Origin: Bacillota bacterium
GTDB lineage: Bacteria; Bacillota; Clostridia; Lachnospirales; Lachnospiraceae
Assembly (NCBI GenBank): GCA_023390555.1
Contig: JAEWCQ010000006.1
Location: 1 to 64,000, forward strand
Reading direction: 5' to 3'
DNA length: 64,000 bases
Positions 52,218 to 61,762 of the stretch are shown here, piece after piece (positions within the stretch are counted from its first letter, which is position 1; the number at the start of each line of letters is the position of its first letter). The notes beneath the pieces were generated by a model. The model was not told where the DNA came from. It made no database searches and saw only the letters and a list, made by a program, of their open reading frames with translations. The position numbers and the translations under genes are program-made.

Positions 52218-53924
52218 TCAGCCCTTATTTTCCTTCATTTGAATGACCTTATCCGTGATCCCCATGGTAGATTTTCGGTGGGAAACTAAAATGGTCGTCT
52301 TATCTCCCCTCTCATCGGAAAGTGATTTTAAAATTACCGCTTCATTTAAACTGTCCAGATTGCTTGTGGGCTCATCCAGAAACAAAATATCTCCGTCATG
52401 CAGGAATGCCCTGGCTATACCGATCCGCTGTCTCTCTCCGCCGGACAGGGAATCTCCAAGTTCACTTAATTTTGTTTCGTAGCCATTTGGCAGTTTCCGG
52501 ATAAATTCATGTATGGACGCTTTTTTACAGGCATCCATCACCTCCTCTAATGAGGCTCCCTCCCTGGCTATCCGGATATTATTTTGAATGGTGTCATGGA
52601 ATAAATACGTTTCCTGCGTGACATAGGAAATATGTCTGCGCAAATCACCGGTTGTGATTTTATTCACAGAAATTCCATGATAAGTAAGACTTCCGTCGTC
52701 CGCTTCAAAAAAGCGCATGAACAGCTTTAATAAAGTGGATTTTCCGCAGCCGCTCTTTCCCAGCACTCCGGTGATTTTCCCCCTTTCAAATACTGCCGAA
52801 TATTGATGCAATACCAGTTCCCTCTGATTCTGCGGATAGGCAAAAGAAACATGATCCGCTTTTAATGATCCGTTTTCAAACGCTGCTCCGTTTTCGATTT
52901 CATTCACCAGCGGCTGCTCCTCCATTAAATTCAATACCCGGTTTCCGCTTGCTAACGTCTGATGCAGATTATTCGAAAGACTGCTCAGTGCTGCGGTCGG
53001 TCCGAACGAACTCATCATTGCCACTGTTTTGAGCAGCGCATCGGAAAAAGAAATCTCTCCGCTTGCTGCCAGACTGCATGCTGCAAGCAGCATCACACCT
53101 CCGCCTGCCAAAATAACCGCATTCGTGATCGCTCCCTGTGTACTTTCCTGATTCTTCAGCTTTTTGTTTGTATGATTCAGATGCCCGGTCTGCTCCAGCA
53201 TTTTTTTCTTTCTGGATATTTCCTGCCCATACTGCAGAATTTCGCTTATGCCGCGCAGATTATCCAAAACGATTGTATTTAATTTACCGAACAGCTCCCG
53301 GTAGGACTGTCCCCTCTCTTCTCCCAGTCTCGCATTTACAAGCGGCACAACAAGCCCCAACAGCAGATAAAATCCAAAGGCCGTCACTCCAAGAAGCCAG
53401 CTTCCATGCCCGATGTAGGCGATCATAACGGCAGAGGTAAACACCGCAATCGCAATCGGAGAAATCGTATGTGCGTAGAACACCTCTAACAGTTCTACGT
53501 CCGAAGTAATCAGGGAAATCAGGTTTCCCCGCTCTTTTCCCTCTAATTTGGCCGGCGTCAGCGTTCGTAATGATGCAAAAATTTTATCACGAATTCTTGC
53601 CAGCAATTTGAACGCAATATAATGATTGCAGGCCTGCTCGGCATATTTTAAGACTGCGCGCGCAATCGCAGCTGCGACCATCAGCACACAGATGAGCGGA
53701 AATGTCAATTTCATTCCGACAACAGTCTGCAGCTGCGTGCCGTCTGCTGCCGACAACCCATCCAGTACACCATAGGTACCCAGAACCGGAATAAATATGG
53801 CACACAGATTGCCGGCTGTTCCCATCGTAACCGCGGATATCATAGCACCAATCAGCGGTTTTATCATTCCGATCAATCCGGCCATAACACGAAAACCGGA
53901 ACGTTGTTTTTCTGTCTGCTTCAT
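52218..53924 (-). CDS. ABC transporter, fused permease/ATPase (CydC-like), heme locus
   Basis: 568-residue type IV ABC half-transporter: six membrane helices in about 20-310 (LIGMIKPLIGAMISAVTMGT) and a nucleotide-binding domain with Walker A GKSGCGKST, signature LSGGERQRIGIA and Walker B ILFLDEPTSNLDS. The ATG at 53924 follows AAGGTGG and lies within 2 bp of the upstream stop, so it is coupled to its partner (53926-55695). CydDC-type pairs export thiols or affect heme; in this operon a role in heme handling or efflux is likely but unproven. Confidence 0.87.
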   Translation of the reverse strand: MKQTEKQRSGFRVMAGLIGMIKPLIGAMISAVTMGTAGNLCAIFIPVLGTYGVLDGLSAADGTQLQTVVGMKLTFPLICVLMVAAAIARAVLKYAEQACNHYIAFKLLARIRDKIFASLRTLTPAKLEGKERGNLISLITSDVELLEVFYAHTISPIAIAVFTSAVMIAYIGHGSWLLGVTAFGFYLLLGLVVPLVNARLGEERGQSYRELFGKLNTIVLDNLRGISEILQYGQEISRKKKMLEQTGHLNHTNKKLKNQESTQGAITNAVILAGGGVMLLAACSLAASGEISFSDALLKTVAMMSSFGPTAALSSLSNNLHQTLASGNRVLNLMEEQPLVNEIENGAAFENGSLKADHVSFAYPQNQRELVLHQYSAVFERGKITGVLGKSGCGKSTLLKLFMRFFEADDGSLTYHGISVNKITTGDLRRHISYVTQETYLFHDTIQNNIRIAREGASLEEVMDACKKASIHEFIRKLPNGYETKLSELGDSLSGGERQRIGIARAFLHDGDILFLDEPTSNLDSLNEAVILKSLSDERGDKTTILVSHRKSTMGITDKVIQMKENKG

Positions 53925-53925
53925 C

Positions 53926-55695
53926 TTAGCGCACCACCTTTCGCTCATCTGCTTTTGTCATTCCAGCCGCCGCATATGCCTCCAGCTCCCTCTGGCTTTC
54001 ATAGAGTTTCCGATAATGCCCGTCTCTCTTTTGCAGCAGATCTTCATGCGTTCCCTGCTCCGTCATGCGCCCCTGTTCCAGGACGAAGATTCGATCCGCA
54101 ACTATCACATTTGCCAGTCTGTGGGATATCAGAATCACCGTTTTTTCTTTCGCAAGCTGCCGGATGGTCTGCAGGATTAATTCTTCACTCTCCGCATCAA
54201 TATTAGAAGTGGCCTCATCAAAAATATAAATATCACTGTCATGCAGAATCGCTCTTGCAAGTGCCAGTCGCTGCTTCTGACCACCGGACAAGTTTTCTGC
54301 ACGCTCCTGAATCCGCATATCCAGACCGCCATTTTCACAGACGAATTCATAAAGTCTGGCCTTCCTGAGTGCCTCCTCCATGCTTCCCTCATCCGCGGAT
54401 GCAGCACCCATCTGCAGGTTTTCCCGGACCGTACCGGCAAACAGATAACTGTTATGGTCAATTCTTGTTATTTTCCGGTAACGGATCTGGCTGTTGATTT
54501 CCCGCAGAGGATAAGAACCAATGAGAATCTCTCCGTCATACCCCGGCTGTTCTCCCATGAGCAAAGAGGCCATTGTGCTTTTTCCGCATCCGGATTCTCC
54601 CACAATCGCAACCAGTTGATGCGGCTTTACTTCAAAACAGATATCCTGTAAAACCTTCCGTTCTTTTGCATCGGAATACGCGAAACAGACGTCTGAAAAA
54701 GAAATTCCTGTATTTGTAATTTCCGTAACGCAGCCCTGCTCCGTCTCCGGCAGATCAAGGATACAAAATATTTTATCCGCCGCCGCATTCCCATTCATGG
54801 AGATGTGAAAAAAAGATCCCAGCAGACGCATCGGCAGGAAAAATTCGGCAGAAATCAGCAGAATAAATACACCGTTTCCGAAATCCAGATCACCGGAGTG
54901 CATTCCGGTCAATCCCAAAATAATCCCGACTGCTGCCCCCCCATAGGCGATCAGATCCATGACCGTGATAGAATTCAGCTGCATGATCAGGACACGCATG
55001 GTCACCTTCCGAAACTGTTCCGATTCTTCATGCATCTTTTTGGCATAATACCCATCGGCATCGTAGATTTTCATGGTGGTCAGTCCCTGAATGTATTCCA
55101 GAAAATGATCTCCCAGTTCCGTATAGGCACCCCAGTATTTTCCAAGAAGTTTCCTGGCGAATTTCTGAACGCCCATAATGGCTCCGGGAATCAGCGGAAC
55201 ACAGAGAAGCAGTGTAATCGCTACCGGCATATACATCGTTCCTACAACAAAAAACAAAGTGACCGGTGCCAAAAAAGCATAAAAGAACTGCGGAACATAT
55301 TTACTGAAATAAATTTCCAGCTGCTCCACGCCCTCTGTCGACAGCTGCACGACTTCGGAAGTGGAATACTTTTTATAATAATCCGGCCCCAGCCGTATCA
55401 TTTTTTCATACAGCAGGATACGCAGCCGGTTTTTCAAATTTGCGGATGCCTGATAAGAGAATCTGCCATTCAGCTTTGTCAGCATGACCCGCGCCGCGAT
55501 AACCGCAATCATCAGGATCAGATAGCCTGCAAATGATTCTCTGCCCGTATTCCCCAGCCTTACGCCATTCAGCAGCTTCGCCGTTGCAAACACAAAACAG
55601 ATATTGGCAAGCAGCATGATCCACTGTGTCAATACAATTCCTGCCACATACTTTCTGTTTTCTTTAAATTCTTTCATTAGTCTTTTATGAAACAT
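53926..55695 (-). CDS. ABC transporter, fused permease/ATPase (CydD-like), heme locus
   Basis: 589-residue partner of the next gene: six helices in about 1-310, Walker A GESGCGKST, signature LSGGQKQRLALA, Walker B IYIFDEATSNIDA, H-loop ILISHRLANV. The two probably form a heterodimer. It starts 11 bp after the heme ABC ATPase with GAAGGG before the ATG. The streptococcal heme locus also carries extra ABC genes behind siaABC/htsABC, which supports the same arrangement here. Confidence 0.88.
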   Translation of the reverse strand: MFHKRLMKEFKENRKYVAGIVLTQWIMLLANICFVFATAKLLNGVRLGNTGRESFAGYLILMIAVIAARVMLTKLNGRFSYQASANLKNRLRILLYEKMIRLGPDYYKKYSTSEVVQLSTEGVEQLEIYFSKYVPQFFYAFLAPVTLFFVVGTMYMPVAITLLLCVPLIPGAIMGVQKFARKLLGKYWGAYTELGDHFLEYIQGLTTMKIYDADGYYAKKMHEESEQFRKVTMRVLIMQLNSITVMDLIAYGGAAVGIILGLTGMHSGDLDFGNGVFILLISAEFFLPMRLLGSFFHISMNGNAAADKIFCILDLPETEQGCVTEITNTGISFSDVCFAYSDAKERKVLQDICFEVKPHQLVAIVGESGCGKSTMASLLMGEQPGYDGEILIGSYPLREINSQIRYRKITRIDHNSYLFAGTVRENLQMGAASADEGSMEEALRKARLYEFVCENGGLDMRIQERAENLSGGQKQRLALARAILHDSDIYIFDEATSNIDAESEELILQTIRQLAKEKTVILISHRLANVIVADRIFVLEQGRMTEQGTHEDLLQKRDGHYRKLYESQRELEAYAAAGMTKADERKVVR

Positions 55696-55706
55696 AATCT
55701 ACCCTT

Positions 55707-56537
55707 CTATCGAACCGTCATCACTACTCTTCGTCCGTTCATTTCTTCTACCTTTAAACGTATTCCATATATCTCTTCGATACAATCCGGGGTGATTACC
55801 TCTTTGGGATCTCCCTGCACCAGAACTTTTCCGTCTTTCAGACCCAGTATCTCATCACTGAAATATACCGCATGATTCATGTCATGCAAAACCATAATGA
55901 CCGTAATCCGGTATTCCCGGTTCAGCTGCTGCACCATTTCCAACAATTCGACCTGATATCGGATATCCAGGAATGTTGTCGGTTCATCTAAGAACAGGAT
56001 TTCCGTCTTCTGTGCAAGCGCCATCGCAATCCATACGCGCTGACGCTGGCCGCCCGAAAGACTTCTCACCTCACGATATCGCAGATCTCCTATCTTTGTA
56101 ACTGCAAGTGCCCAGTCAACGATCTCCTTCTCTTGCGTTCCACGCGCTCCGAACAGTCCAAGATGCGGATTGCGCCCATAGGCTACTAATTTAGCCACGG
56201 TAATATCAGCTGCTGCATCATTGTTCTGATGCACAATCGCCACCTTTCTGGCAAACTCTTTCTGCTTCATATTGTGGATATTTTGCCCTTCGAGATAAAT
56301 CTTTCCCGCATCAGGCTCCAGATTTTTCGTCATCAGCTGAAAAAGTGTGGATTTCCCGCAGCCGTTCGCTCCGATCAAAGTCGTAATTTTTCCCTTTGGA
56401 ACAAAAAAGCTGGCACCATCTAAGATTTTTCCTGCCGCTTTTGCTCTTTTCTTTTCTTCATAGGAAAACGTCAGATTCTCCACCCGCAGTACCGGATCTG
56501 TATCCTCTTTTTTCTCTCTGTATGGTTCAGCTCCCAT
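55707..56537 (-). CDS. Heme/iron-chelate ABC transporter ATPase (FecE/FhuC type)
   Basis: 276-residue importer ATPase: Walker A GANGCGKST (about 57), signature LSGGQRQRVWIA, Walker B ILFLDEPTTFLDI, H-loop VLHDMNHAVYFSDEI. The phrase LDEPTTFLDI is typical of the iron-siderophore/heme/B12 group. Overlaps the permease gene by 11 bp. Energises uptake through the permease at 56527. Confidence 0.93.
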   Translation of the reverse strand: MGAEPYREKKEDTDPVLRVENLTFSYEEKKRAKAAGKILDGASFFVPKGKITTLIGANGCGKSTLFQLMTKNLEPDAGKIYLEGQNIHNMKQKEFARKVAIVHQNNDAAADITVAKLVAYGRNPHLGLFGARGTQEKEIVDWALAVTKIGDLRYREVRSLSGGQRQRVWIAMALAQKTEILFLDEPTTFLDIRYQVELLEMVQQLNREYRITVIMVLHDMNHAVYFSDEILGLKDGKVLVQGDPKEVITPDCIEEIYGIRLKVEEMNGRRVVMTVR

Positions 56538-57534
56538 ATCTGCTCTGCCTCCTTAATAACACGATGAGAAACGGTCCTCCGACCACCGCCATGATAATCG
56601 ACGCACTGATTTCATAAGGTGCAGCGATTGTCCTTCCAAGTGTGTCAGCGCCAAGATAAACCGTTGCGCCAAGAATCATGGTGTATGGCAGCAGAAGTTT
56701 ATGATTGTGTCCGACCAGAATTCTGGCGATATGAGGTACAATCAGCCCGAGGAAGCTGACCGCACCGCCGACAGCCGTTGCAATGGACGCAAGCAGCACC
56801 GCCAGAAGCGAAATTACGATTCGGTCACGGCTTACATTTACTCCGATTCCCCGCGCGGTCCTGTCATCCAGAGAGAGCAGATTACATTTTCCGGACAATA
56901 AAAGTGCCGCAACCAGACAAAGCGGAATATAGTAAATAGCGGTATACACGTCATCCCAGGTTTTCATGGTAATACTTCCGGATACAATCGAAGCCACGCT
57001 GGACTGATTCCCGCCGTTCATCGAATTAATTGCACTGGAAAGTCCCGAAAACATGCTGCTGACAGCAATTCCCACCAGAATAATCCGAAGCGGACTAAGG
57101 CCTTCTCTCCAGGACAGTGAATACACAACCAAAAAGGCAATCAGTCCTCCTGCAAAAGCAAAAAGCGGCAGATACGCAAAGAGCATCGGAAAGAATGCCG
57201 TCACTGCGACAGCAGCAAAACTGGCTCCTCCGGAAATCCCGATTATACCCGGATCTGTCAACGGGTTTTTCAATACCGCCTGAAATAAGGTTCCGGATAC
57301 CGACAATGCAGCTCCCAGAAATATTGAAATAAGAATGCGGGGAAAGCGAAGATCATAAATCGTCGCTACCCGGTCGTCATAGGCGACAAACAGCCCGCGC
57401 AGCAGATCCTTCGGACCGATTGCGATACTGCCCGCATTCACCGCCCACAGCACGACCAGGAAAAATGCCGCTGTCGTAATTACAATTGCGGCTCCTGCCC
57501 TTCGAAACTTTGAATTTGCGATGCCTGCCCTCAT
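56527..57534 (-). CDS. Heme/iron-chelate ABC transporter permease (FecCD family)
   Basis: The 335-residue protein has about ten helices of the BtuC/FecCD fold. Family motifs include RFPRILISIFLGAALSVSGT, LFQAVLKNPLTDPGIIGISG, and GAVSFLGLIVPHIARILVGH. It forms the membrane channel for the IsdE-like lipoprotein. The start follows the lipoprotein stop by 1 bp, in the same operon. Confidence 0.94.
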   Translation of the reverse strand: MRAGIANSKFRRAGAAIVITTAAFFLVVLWAVNAGSIAIGPKDLLRGLFVAYDDRVATIYDLRFPRILISIFLGAALSVSGTLFQAVLKNPLTDPGIIGISGGASFAAVAVTAFFPMLFAYLPLFAFAGGLIAFLVVYSLSWREGLSPLRIILVGIAVSSMFSGLSSAINSMNGGNQSSVASIVSGSITMKTWDDVYTAIYYIPLCLVAALLLSGKCNLLSLDDRTARGIGVNVSRDRIVISLLAVLLASIATAVGGAVSFLGLIVPHIARILVGHNHKLLLPYTMILGATVYLGADTLGRTIAAPYEISASIIMAVVGGPFLIVLLRRQSRYGS

Positions 57535-57535
57535 T

Positions 57536-58600
57536 TTAATTTCCGCCCTCCTCTGTTGCTTCTTCCATTACTTCTACTACTGCTGTCCCGTCAGATCCCT
57601 TCTCATTTCCGTAAAAAATACGATCCAGGTCTTCCAATGCATCCTGATACTGTAAATTTGCGCTCATGGAAAACAGGTTATAATCCAGATCATAGACACG
57701 ATTTTCCTCTACCGCCGAAAAATGTTTCCAGATATCATTTGTCACAAATTCCTCCGCGAACATCTTCCTGACAGAATCCGGCAAAGCATGTGCTGTCCTT
57801 AGAATAATATCCGGATTCTTTTCCAGCATATCCTCTGTATTGACATTGATAAAATCAGCCGTCTCATCTGAATAGATGTTTCTGCCTCCTGCCATCTCGA
57901 CCAGATTTCCCACGTAGGACGCCGGTGTGGCGACCACATAAGAACCCGGTACTCCCATCAGAATCAGAACGGTTGGCGCCTCTGCGCCATCCTGTTTCTG
58001 TCTGTATGCGTCATAAAATCGCTCAAATTCTTTTACCAGCGTTTCTGCCTGCTCTTCTTTCCCAAACAGCTCTCCGAGCTGCTCAATTGACCGATACATT
58101 CCCGGTACACTTGAGAGATTCAAAAATGCATATTCTGTGTTCAACTCCTCATACTTAGGCTGAAGGTCAGAGATCAGACTGACCGGGGACAGCACCCAGT
58201 CGGGATGTAAAGAAGCGATCATTTCCAGATCGGGTGCCATCCCGGTTCCTACCTCAACCGCTCCGCTGTAAACTTCGGGTACCGTATAGGATTCACTGTG
58301 CGGAACACCGACCAGCGGTATTTCCAACTGCTCACAGATCTGTGCGGTAGCTACGGAAGTGGCAATCACGACAGGACTATTTCCAGCTTTGTTTACCAAT
58401 GCTCCCGTACTGGCGGTTTCTGTTTCAGTTTCCGTTTGGTCCGTGCTGTCCCCAGCGGATGCAACGGCACTTTCCGTTTTCTCTGCCGAAGCAGAAGAAG
58501 TCCCGGAATAATCCACGCATGCACTGAGAGAGAGCACTATGACACCAAGCAGAACGGATACACCTGCCTTTTTTCCCAAATACCATTTTCTGATCCTCAT
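57536..58600 (-). CDS. isdE: IsdE-like heme-binding lipoprotein
   Basis: The 354-residue substrate-binding protein has a lipobox (VIVLSLSACVDYSG, lipid on Cys28), a Ser/Thr-rich linker, and a two-lobed heme-binding domain. Phrases closely match Staphylococcus IsdE/Streptococcus HtsA as I remember them: VGTGMAPDLEMI, LILMGVPGSYVVATPASYVG, ILRTAHALPDSVRKMF and TNDIWKHFSAVEENRVYDL. Met in GTGMAPD and His in RTAHALP are the likely heme ligands, as in IsdE. It overlaps shp by 4 bp. It receives heme from surface NEAT/Shp proteins and hands it to the permease. Confidence 0.92.
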   Translation of the reverse strand: MRIRKWYLGKKAGVSVLLGVIVLSLSACVDYSGTSSASAEKTESAVASAGDSTDQTETETETASTGALVNKAGNSPVVIATSVATAQICEQLEIPLVGVPHSESYTVPEVYSGAVEVGTGMAPDLEMIASLHPDWVLSPVSLISDLQPKYEELNTEYAFLNLSSVPGMYRSIEQLGELFGKEEQAETLVKEFERFYDAYRQKQDGAEAPTVLILMGVPGSYVVATPASYVGNLVEMAGGRNIYSDETADFINVNTEDMLEKNPDIILRTAHALPDSVRKMFAEEFVTNDIWKHFSAVEENRVYDLDYNLFSMSANLQYQDALEDLDRIFYGNEKGSDGTAVVEVMEEATEEGGN

Positions 58601-59571
58601 TCATCCACACGCTCTCTTTTTTGCAGCCTGGTCCGAAGCAGCAGTAATACACTCCCTACAACAATACCCGGCACCGTCAGCAGGATCACACACTGAAGCA
58701 CCAGTTTCCAGGATAATGCAGGTATTACATCCGTCCCTGCATTGGCAGCTTCATCTCCGCTTTCAAAAGAGGCTTCTGTCTCCGTATTCTCCAAAATGCT
58801 CTCATCGGAAAGCACCATGCCATCCGCTTCCGCAATCAGCTGACTTCCTGTTTTCTGATTGTTTTTTGCTGCATTTTCCGTAGCATCTTCTGTTGATTCT
58901 TCGGAAAGCTCCTCTGCAGAATCCAATGCAGTCACGGAAGCGTCCTCCTTCGTGGTCTGTACGCTGTCCGCAGCAGCCGATGCTGTTGTTTCATTCGCAG
59001 CCGGAACGCCGGAAGCGTCCACACTCACTATAAAATCACCGCTTCCCTCCTGTAAATCCGAAAAGTCCGCATAAAAAATAACGTCTCTCCCCATTGCTGT
59101 CACATACAGCTGTATCCGAATTACTCCGCTTTCTGACGGTATGCAGAATCTGAAATCCGAGGTGTAGGAATCTCCGGTATTTTCCTGCATAATCTCACTG
59201 GATACTTCCGTCCATCCGGATGCCCCTCTCTCCTGTGTAGCAAATCTCACATCCGAAATATTGTCCATCAAAGAGAGACGGACCGTGGCATACGTTGTTC
59301 CGCTCTCTGCCTTTTCAATCAATGCCGTTGTATTCAGAACACTTTCCGTCATTGCCTGACCGATTCCGGCATTGTTGCCGGCATCTTCTACCTCACCGGT
59401 AACCGGATGCGCATAATAGGGATGTGCCGTTGCCAGATATGCAGTCCCGGTTTCCGCAGCGTACGGCTTTTGCAAAAACAGAATGTTTCCGCATACTCCG
59501 GCCAGCAACAGCAAAAAGGCGGCTCGTACAGCGATATTGGGAGCCGAACGCTTACCCCGTTTTCTTATCAT
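58597..59571 (-). CDS. shp: Shp-like cell-surface heme-binding protein
   Basis: The 324-residue protein has a signal peptide (NIAVRAAFLLLLAGVCGNIL), then a Shp domain (about 35-180): YLATAHPYYAHPVTGEVEDA, LSLMDNISDVRF, YVTAMGRDVIFYADFSDL. The Met in LMDN and the Met in TAMGRD correspond to the two methionine heme ligands of streptococcal Shp. A Ser/Glu-rich linker and a C-terminal helix (LVLQCVILLTVPGIVVGSVL) with basic tail anchor it in the membrane. It probably relays heme from NEAT proteins to the IsdE-like lipoprotein. Confidence 0.9.
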   Translation of the reverse strand: MIRKRGKRSAPNIAVRAAFLLLLAGVCGNILFLQKPYAAETGTAYLATAHPYYAHPVTGEVEDAGNNAGIGQAMTESVLNTTALIEKAESGTTYATVRLSLMDNISDVRFATQERGASGWTEVSSEIMQENTGDSYTSDFRFCIPSESGVIRIQLYVTAMGRDVIFYADFSDLQEGSGDFIVSVDASGVPAANETTASAAADSVQTTKEDASVTALDSAEELSEESTEDATENAAKNNQKTGSQLIAEADGMVLSDESILENTETEASFESGDEAANAGTDVIPALSWKLVLQCVILLTVPGIVVGSVLLLLRTRLQKRERVDE

Positions 59572-61732
59572 GATGTTTTTTCCTCCTTAAAGAACTGTCT
59601 GTCAAAATGAAGCCGACTACAAATACGGTAATGCAGATGGAACCAACCATGGATGCTCCGAGAAAAAACAAGGTCACAACCTGGTTTTCATGTGACGAAT
59701 TGCTGTTCTTCGCCATTTCCGCCTTTTGCACTGCACTTTCGTGATTGTCATCACTCTTCAGTTGATTCCCCGTCTCCAAATCTTCTGAAGCCGTTTCCGT
59801 AATCTTTCCTGACACATCGGCTTCTTTCCCCGCCGATGCTTTCCCTTTTCCGGATGCCGTTTCCTGCGTGGATGATTTTCCTGCTGTACGAAGTTCCTCC
59901 TGCGAAGATGATTCTTCTGCGTCCAACTGGCTGTTCCCCGTATCTGCGATAGCAAATTTACCGAAACTGCCTGTCTGAAATACCACGTAGCCATTTTCTG
60001 CCTCTGCAGACAGTTTCGTCTTTGCCGCATCTTCAAACCGGTAAACTGCAATTTTATCTGCCTCATAACCTTCCGGCAGCGGGATATAGACTGTCACCCT
60101 TCCACCCGGCTCTACCTGCAGGCCCTCGCTATTGTAAAGTGTAATATCATACAGCGTAAACGAGTCCTTCCATCCGGCAAGTGCTGCTTTGACGATTTCA
60201 TAGTCCGAGCCTTCCAAAATGGCGGACACCTTCATGCTGACGCCTTCCGCAAGTATATTTTCGGCGGCTTTGATTCTTATTTTTGTTCCTGCATCTGTCA
60301 GATCCACAGCCGGCGTATCAAGACCGGATGTCACCGTATCCGTATTTTCAGATACCTTCGTATCATCGGAAACGCTCTTTAACGTATCCCAGCTTATTTT
60401 CAGTCTTGCGGCTAACGGATCCGTACCCATGACCGCAACCTTGGGATCGATTTTGACATTGATATATCCTTCCTTGGAAGGCATGGTAAACGAAAAAGCA
60501 CTCGCCATTGCTTTCCCCTCCACCATGTTCTTTTTCGCCGTAATTACAGCAGCCTTATAGCTGCCGTTGGTCTGCTCGATTTCCATACTCTGCAGACATG
60601 CTGTGATTGTTCCGACTGTCATCGGATGTGTGGAAAAATCAAGCTTGTAAATGCCGTTTTTTACCGTCAGCAATGCCGTATGATTCATGGCTGCGTCACC
60701 CATACTGGCACGGTCGGCCACAGCATTCCACAGAGCGATATAGACATTGTATTTCCCATCTTTTAAATGATCCTTATCGAGCACCTCACTAGATTTCTTC
60801 ACCAGCGCATCGATCGCATTTTGCAGTGCAGTAATCTGTGCATTCACCGACGCCTGACTGACGGCCGCATTGTCATATACATTCTGAGCAGTCGCAACTG
60901 CATCTTTCAAATTGGTCAATGTAGCCTCTGTGTATACATCGGTTTGTGCCAGCAGCGTCTTTGCCTTCTCTATTTTTGCTTTTAATCCGCTCTTATCGGT
61001 CGATGCCGGATTTTCATTTTCTATATTTTTCTCCGTATTTTCCTCGGAATTTTCAAGATCACTTGTCTCATAAGCATCCCACATCTGAATCTGTTCCGCT
61101 GTCATTTCCGCTGCCGCCGAATAATCCGGCTTAATCCGCAATAACTGGTCTCCGAATCCCAGACTGCCCATCACCGGTACATAGATATGGGCCCAGATAT
61201 ACGCCTGATCCAATGTCACGGGAACGGACACTACCTTTGGATAGGCCTTTCCCGCACAGATGGCATCAGTAGAATCTACGGCATTATAAACGTCTGTGAT
61301 ATCATACGTACTGACAACCGTTCCGTTTAAGAGCTCATATCTGGTCGGATATTGATTCGTGTTCAGTGTAATATTCTGCAGTAAGTCCAACTGCATCAGA
61401 TAGCCAGACATATCCGCATAAGAAAGACTTTTCAGATGCAGATACAAGATTGCTTCATTGTCTTTTACCACCAGTTTTCCACTCTGCTCCAGTGCGCCGT
61501 TTCCCATGCTAGCGGCATTGCTCGTCGCGTTCCAGAAGCTGACCGGAATGGCATAGGTACCATCGTTCCATACGGTGCCCGCTTTTACTTCCAGCCAGCC
61601 CTTCCTTTCTCCGTCTGACCAGCCGCCGCACAGCAGGAAAGTGAGGAATAAGATAAGAAGAACCGACGAAGTGATTTTTTTCCCATTTGCCCATTTTTTA
61701 TCTGTTCTTTTCATTTTCTTTCTTAATCCCAT
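59552..61732 (-). CDS. Membrane-anchored NEAT-domain heme-binding protein
   Basis: The 726-residue protein has a signal peptide (SSVLLILFLTFLLCGGW) and NEAT domain 1 (about 52-215, WNATSNAASMGNGALEQSGK). A FIVAR-type helical bundle (about 250-315) and NEAT domain 2 (about 318-455, WNAVADRASMGDAAMNHT) follow. Then come a beta domain (about 475-605), a charged linker and a C-terminal membrane helix (LFFLGASMVGSICITVFVVG) with KKHHDKK tail. No LPxTG. Both NEAT domains keep Met in the SM motif and in a later V-M-G segment (PVMGSLGF, AVMGTDPL), hinting at bis-Met heme binding as in Shr NEAT2. Start between 61732 and a second ATG at 61714 is uncertain. Confidence 0.88.
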   Translation of the reverse strand: MGLRKKMKRTDKKWANGKKITSSVLLILFLTFLLCGGWSDGERKGWLEVKAGTVWNDGTYAIPVSFWNATSNAASMGNGALEQSGKLVVKDNEAILYLHLKSLSYADMSGYLMQLDLLQNITLNTNQYPTRYELLNGTVVSTYDITDVYNAVDSTDAICAGKAYPKVVSVPVTLDQAYIWAHIYVPVMGSLGFGDQLLRIKPDYSAAAEMTAEQIQMWDAYETSDLENSEENTEKNIENENPASTDKSGLKAKIEKAKTLLAQTDVYTEATLTNLKDAVATAQNVYDNAAVSQASVNAQITALQNAIDALVKKSSEVLDKDHLKDGKYNVYIALWNAVADRASMGDAAMNHTALLTVKNGIYKLDFSTHPMTVGTITACLQSMEIEQTNGSYKAAVITAKKNMVEGKAMASAFSFTMPSKEGYINVKIDPKVAVMGTDPLAARLKISWDTLKSVSDDTKVSENTDTVTSGLDTPAVDLTDAGTKIRIKAAENILAEGVSMKVSAILEGSDYEIVKAALAGWKDSFTLYDITLYNSEGLQVEPGGRVTVYIPLPEGYEADKIAVYRFEDAAKTKLSAEAENGYVVFQTGSFGKFAIADTGNSQLDAEESSSQEELRTAGKSSTQETASGKGKASAGKEADVSGKITETASEDLETGNQLKSDDNHESAVQKAEMAKNSNSSHENQVVTLFFLGASMVGSICITVFVVGFILTDSSLRRKKHHDKKTG

Positions 61733-61762
61733 TGATTCTGTCTATTTCCTGATAAGCAGGCA

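Noticed and set aside
54805..55536. 243-codon plus-strand frame opposite the CydD-like gene, and similar frames at 50234-50791, 45503-46024 and 10802-11386
   Set aside because: They lie antisense to well-supported genes, have biased shadow composition (His/Arg/Cys rich), and lack ribosome sites.
59552..59720. LPxTG-type sortase signal at the end of the NEAT protein
   Set aside because: No LPxTG-like pentapeptide precedes the C-terminal helix, so a simple transmembrane anchor is the better reading.
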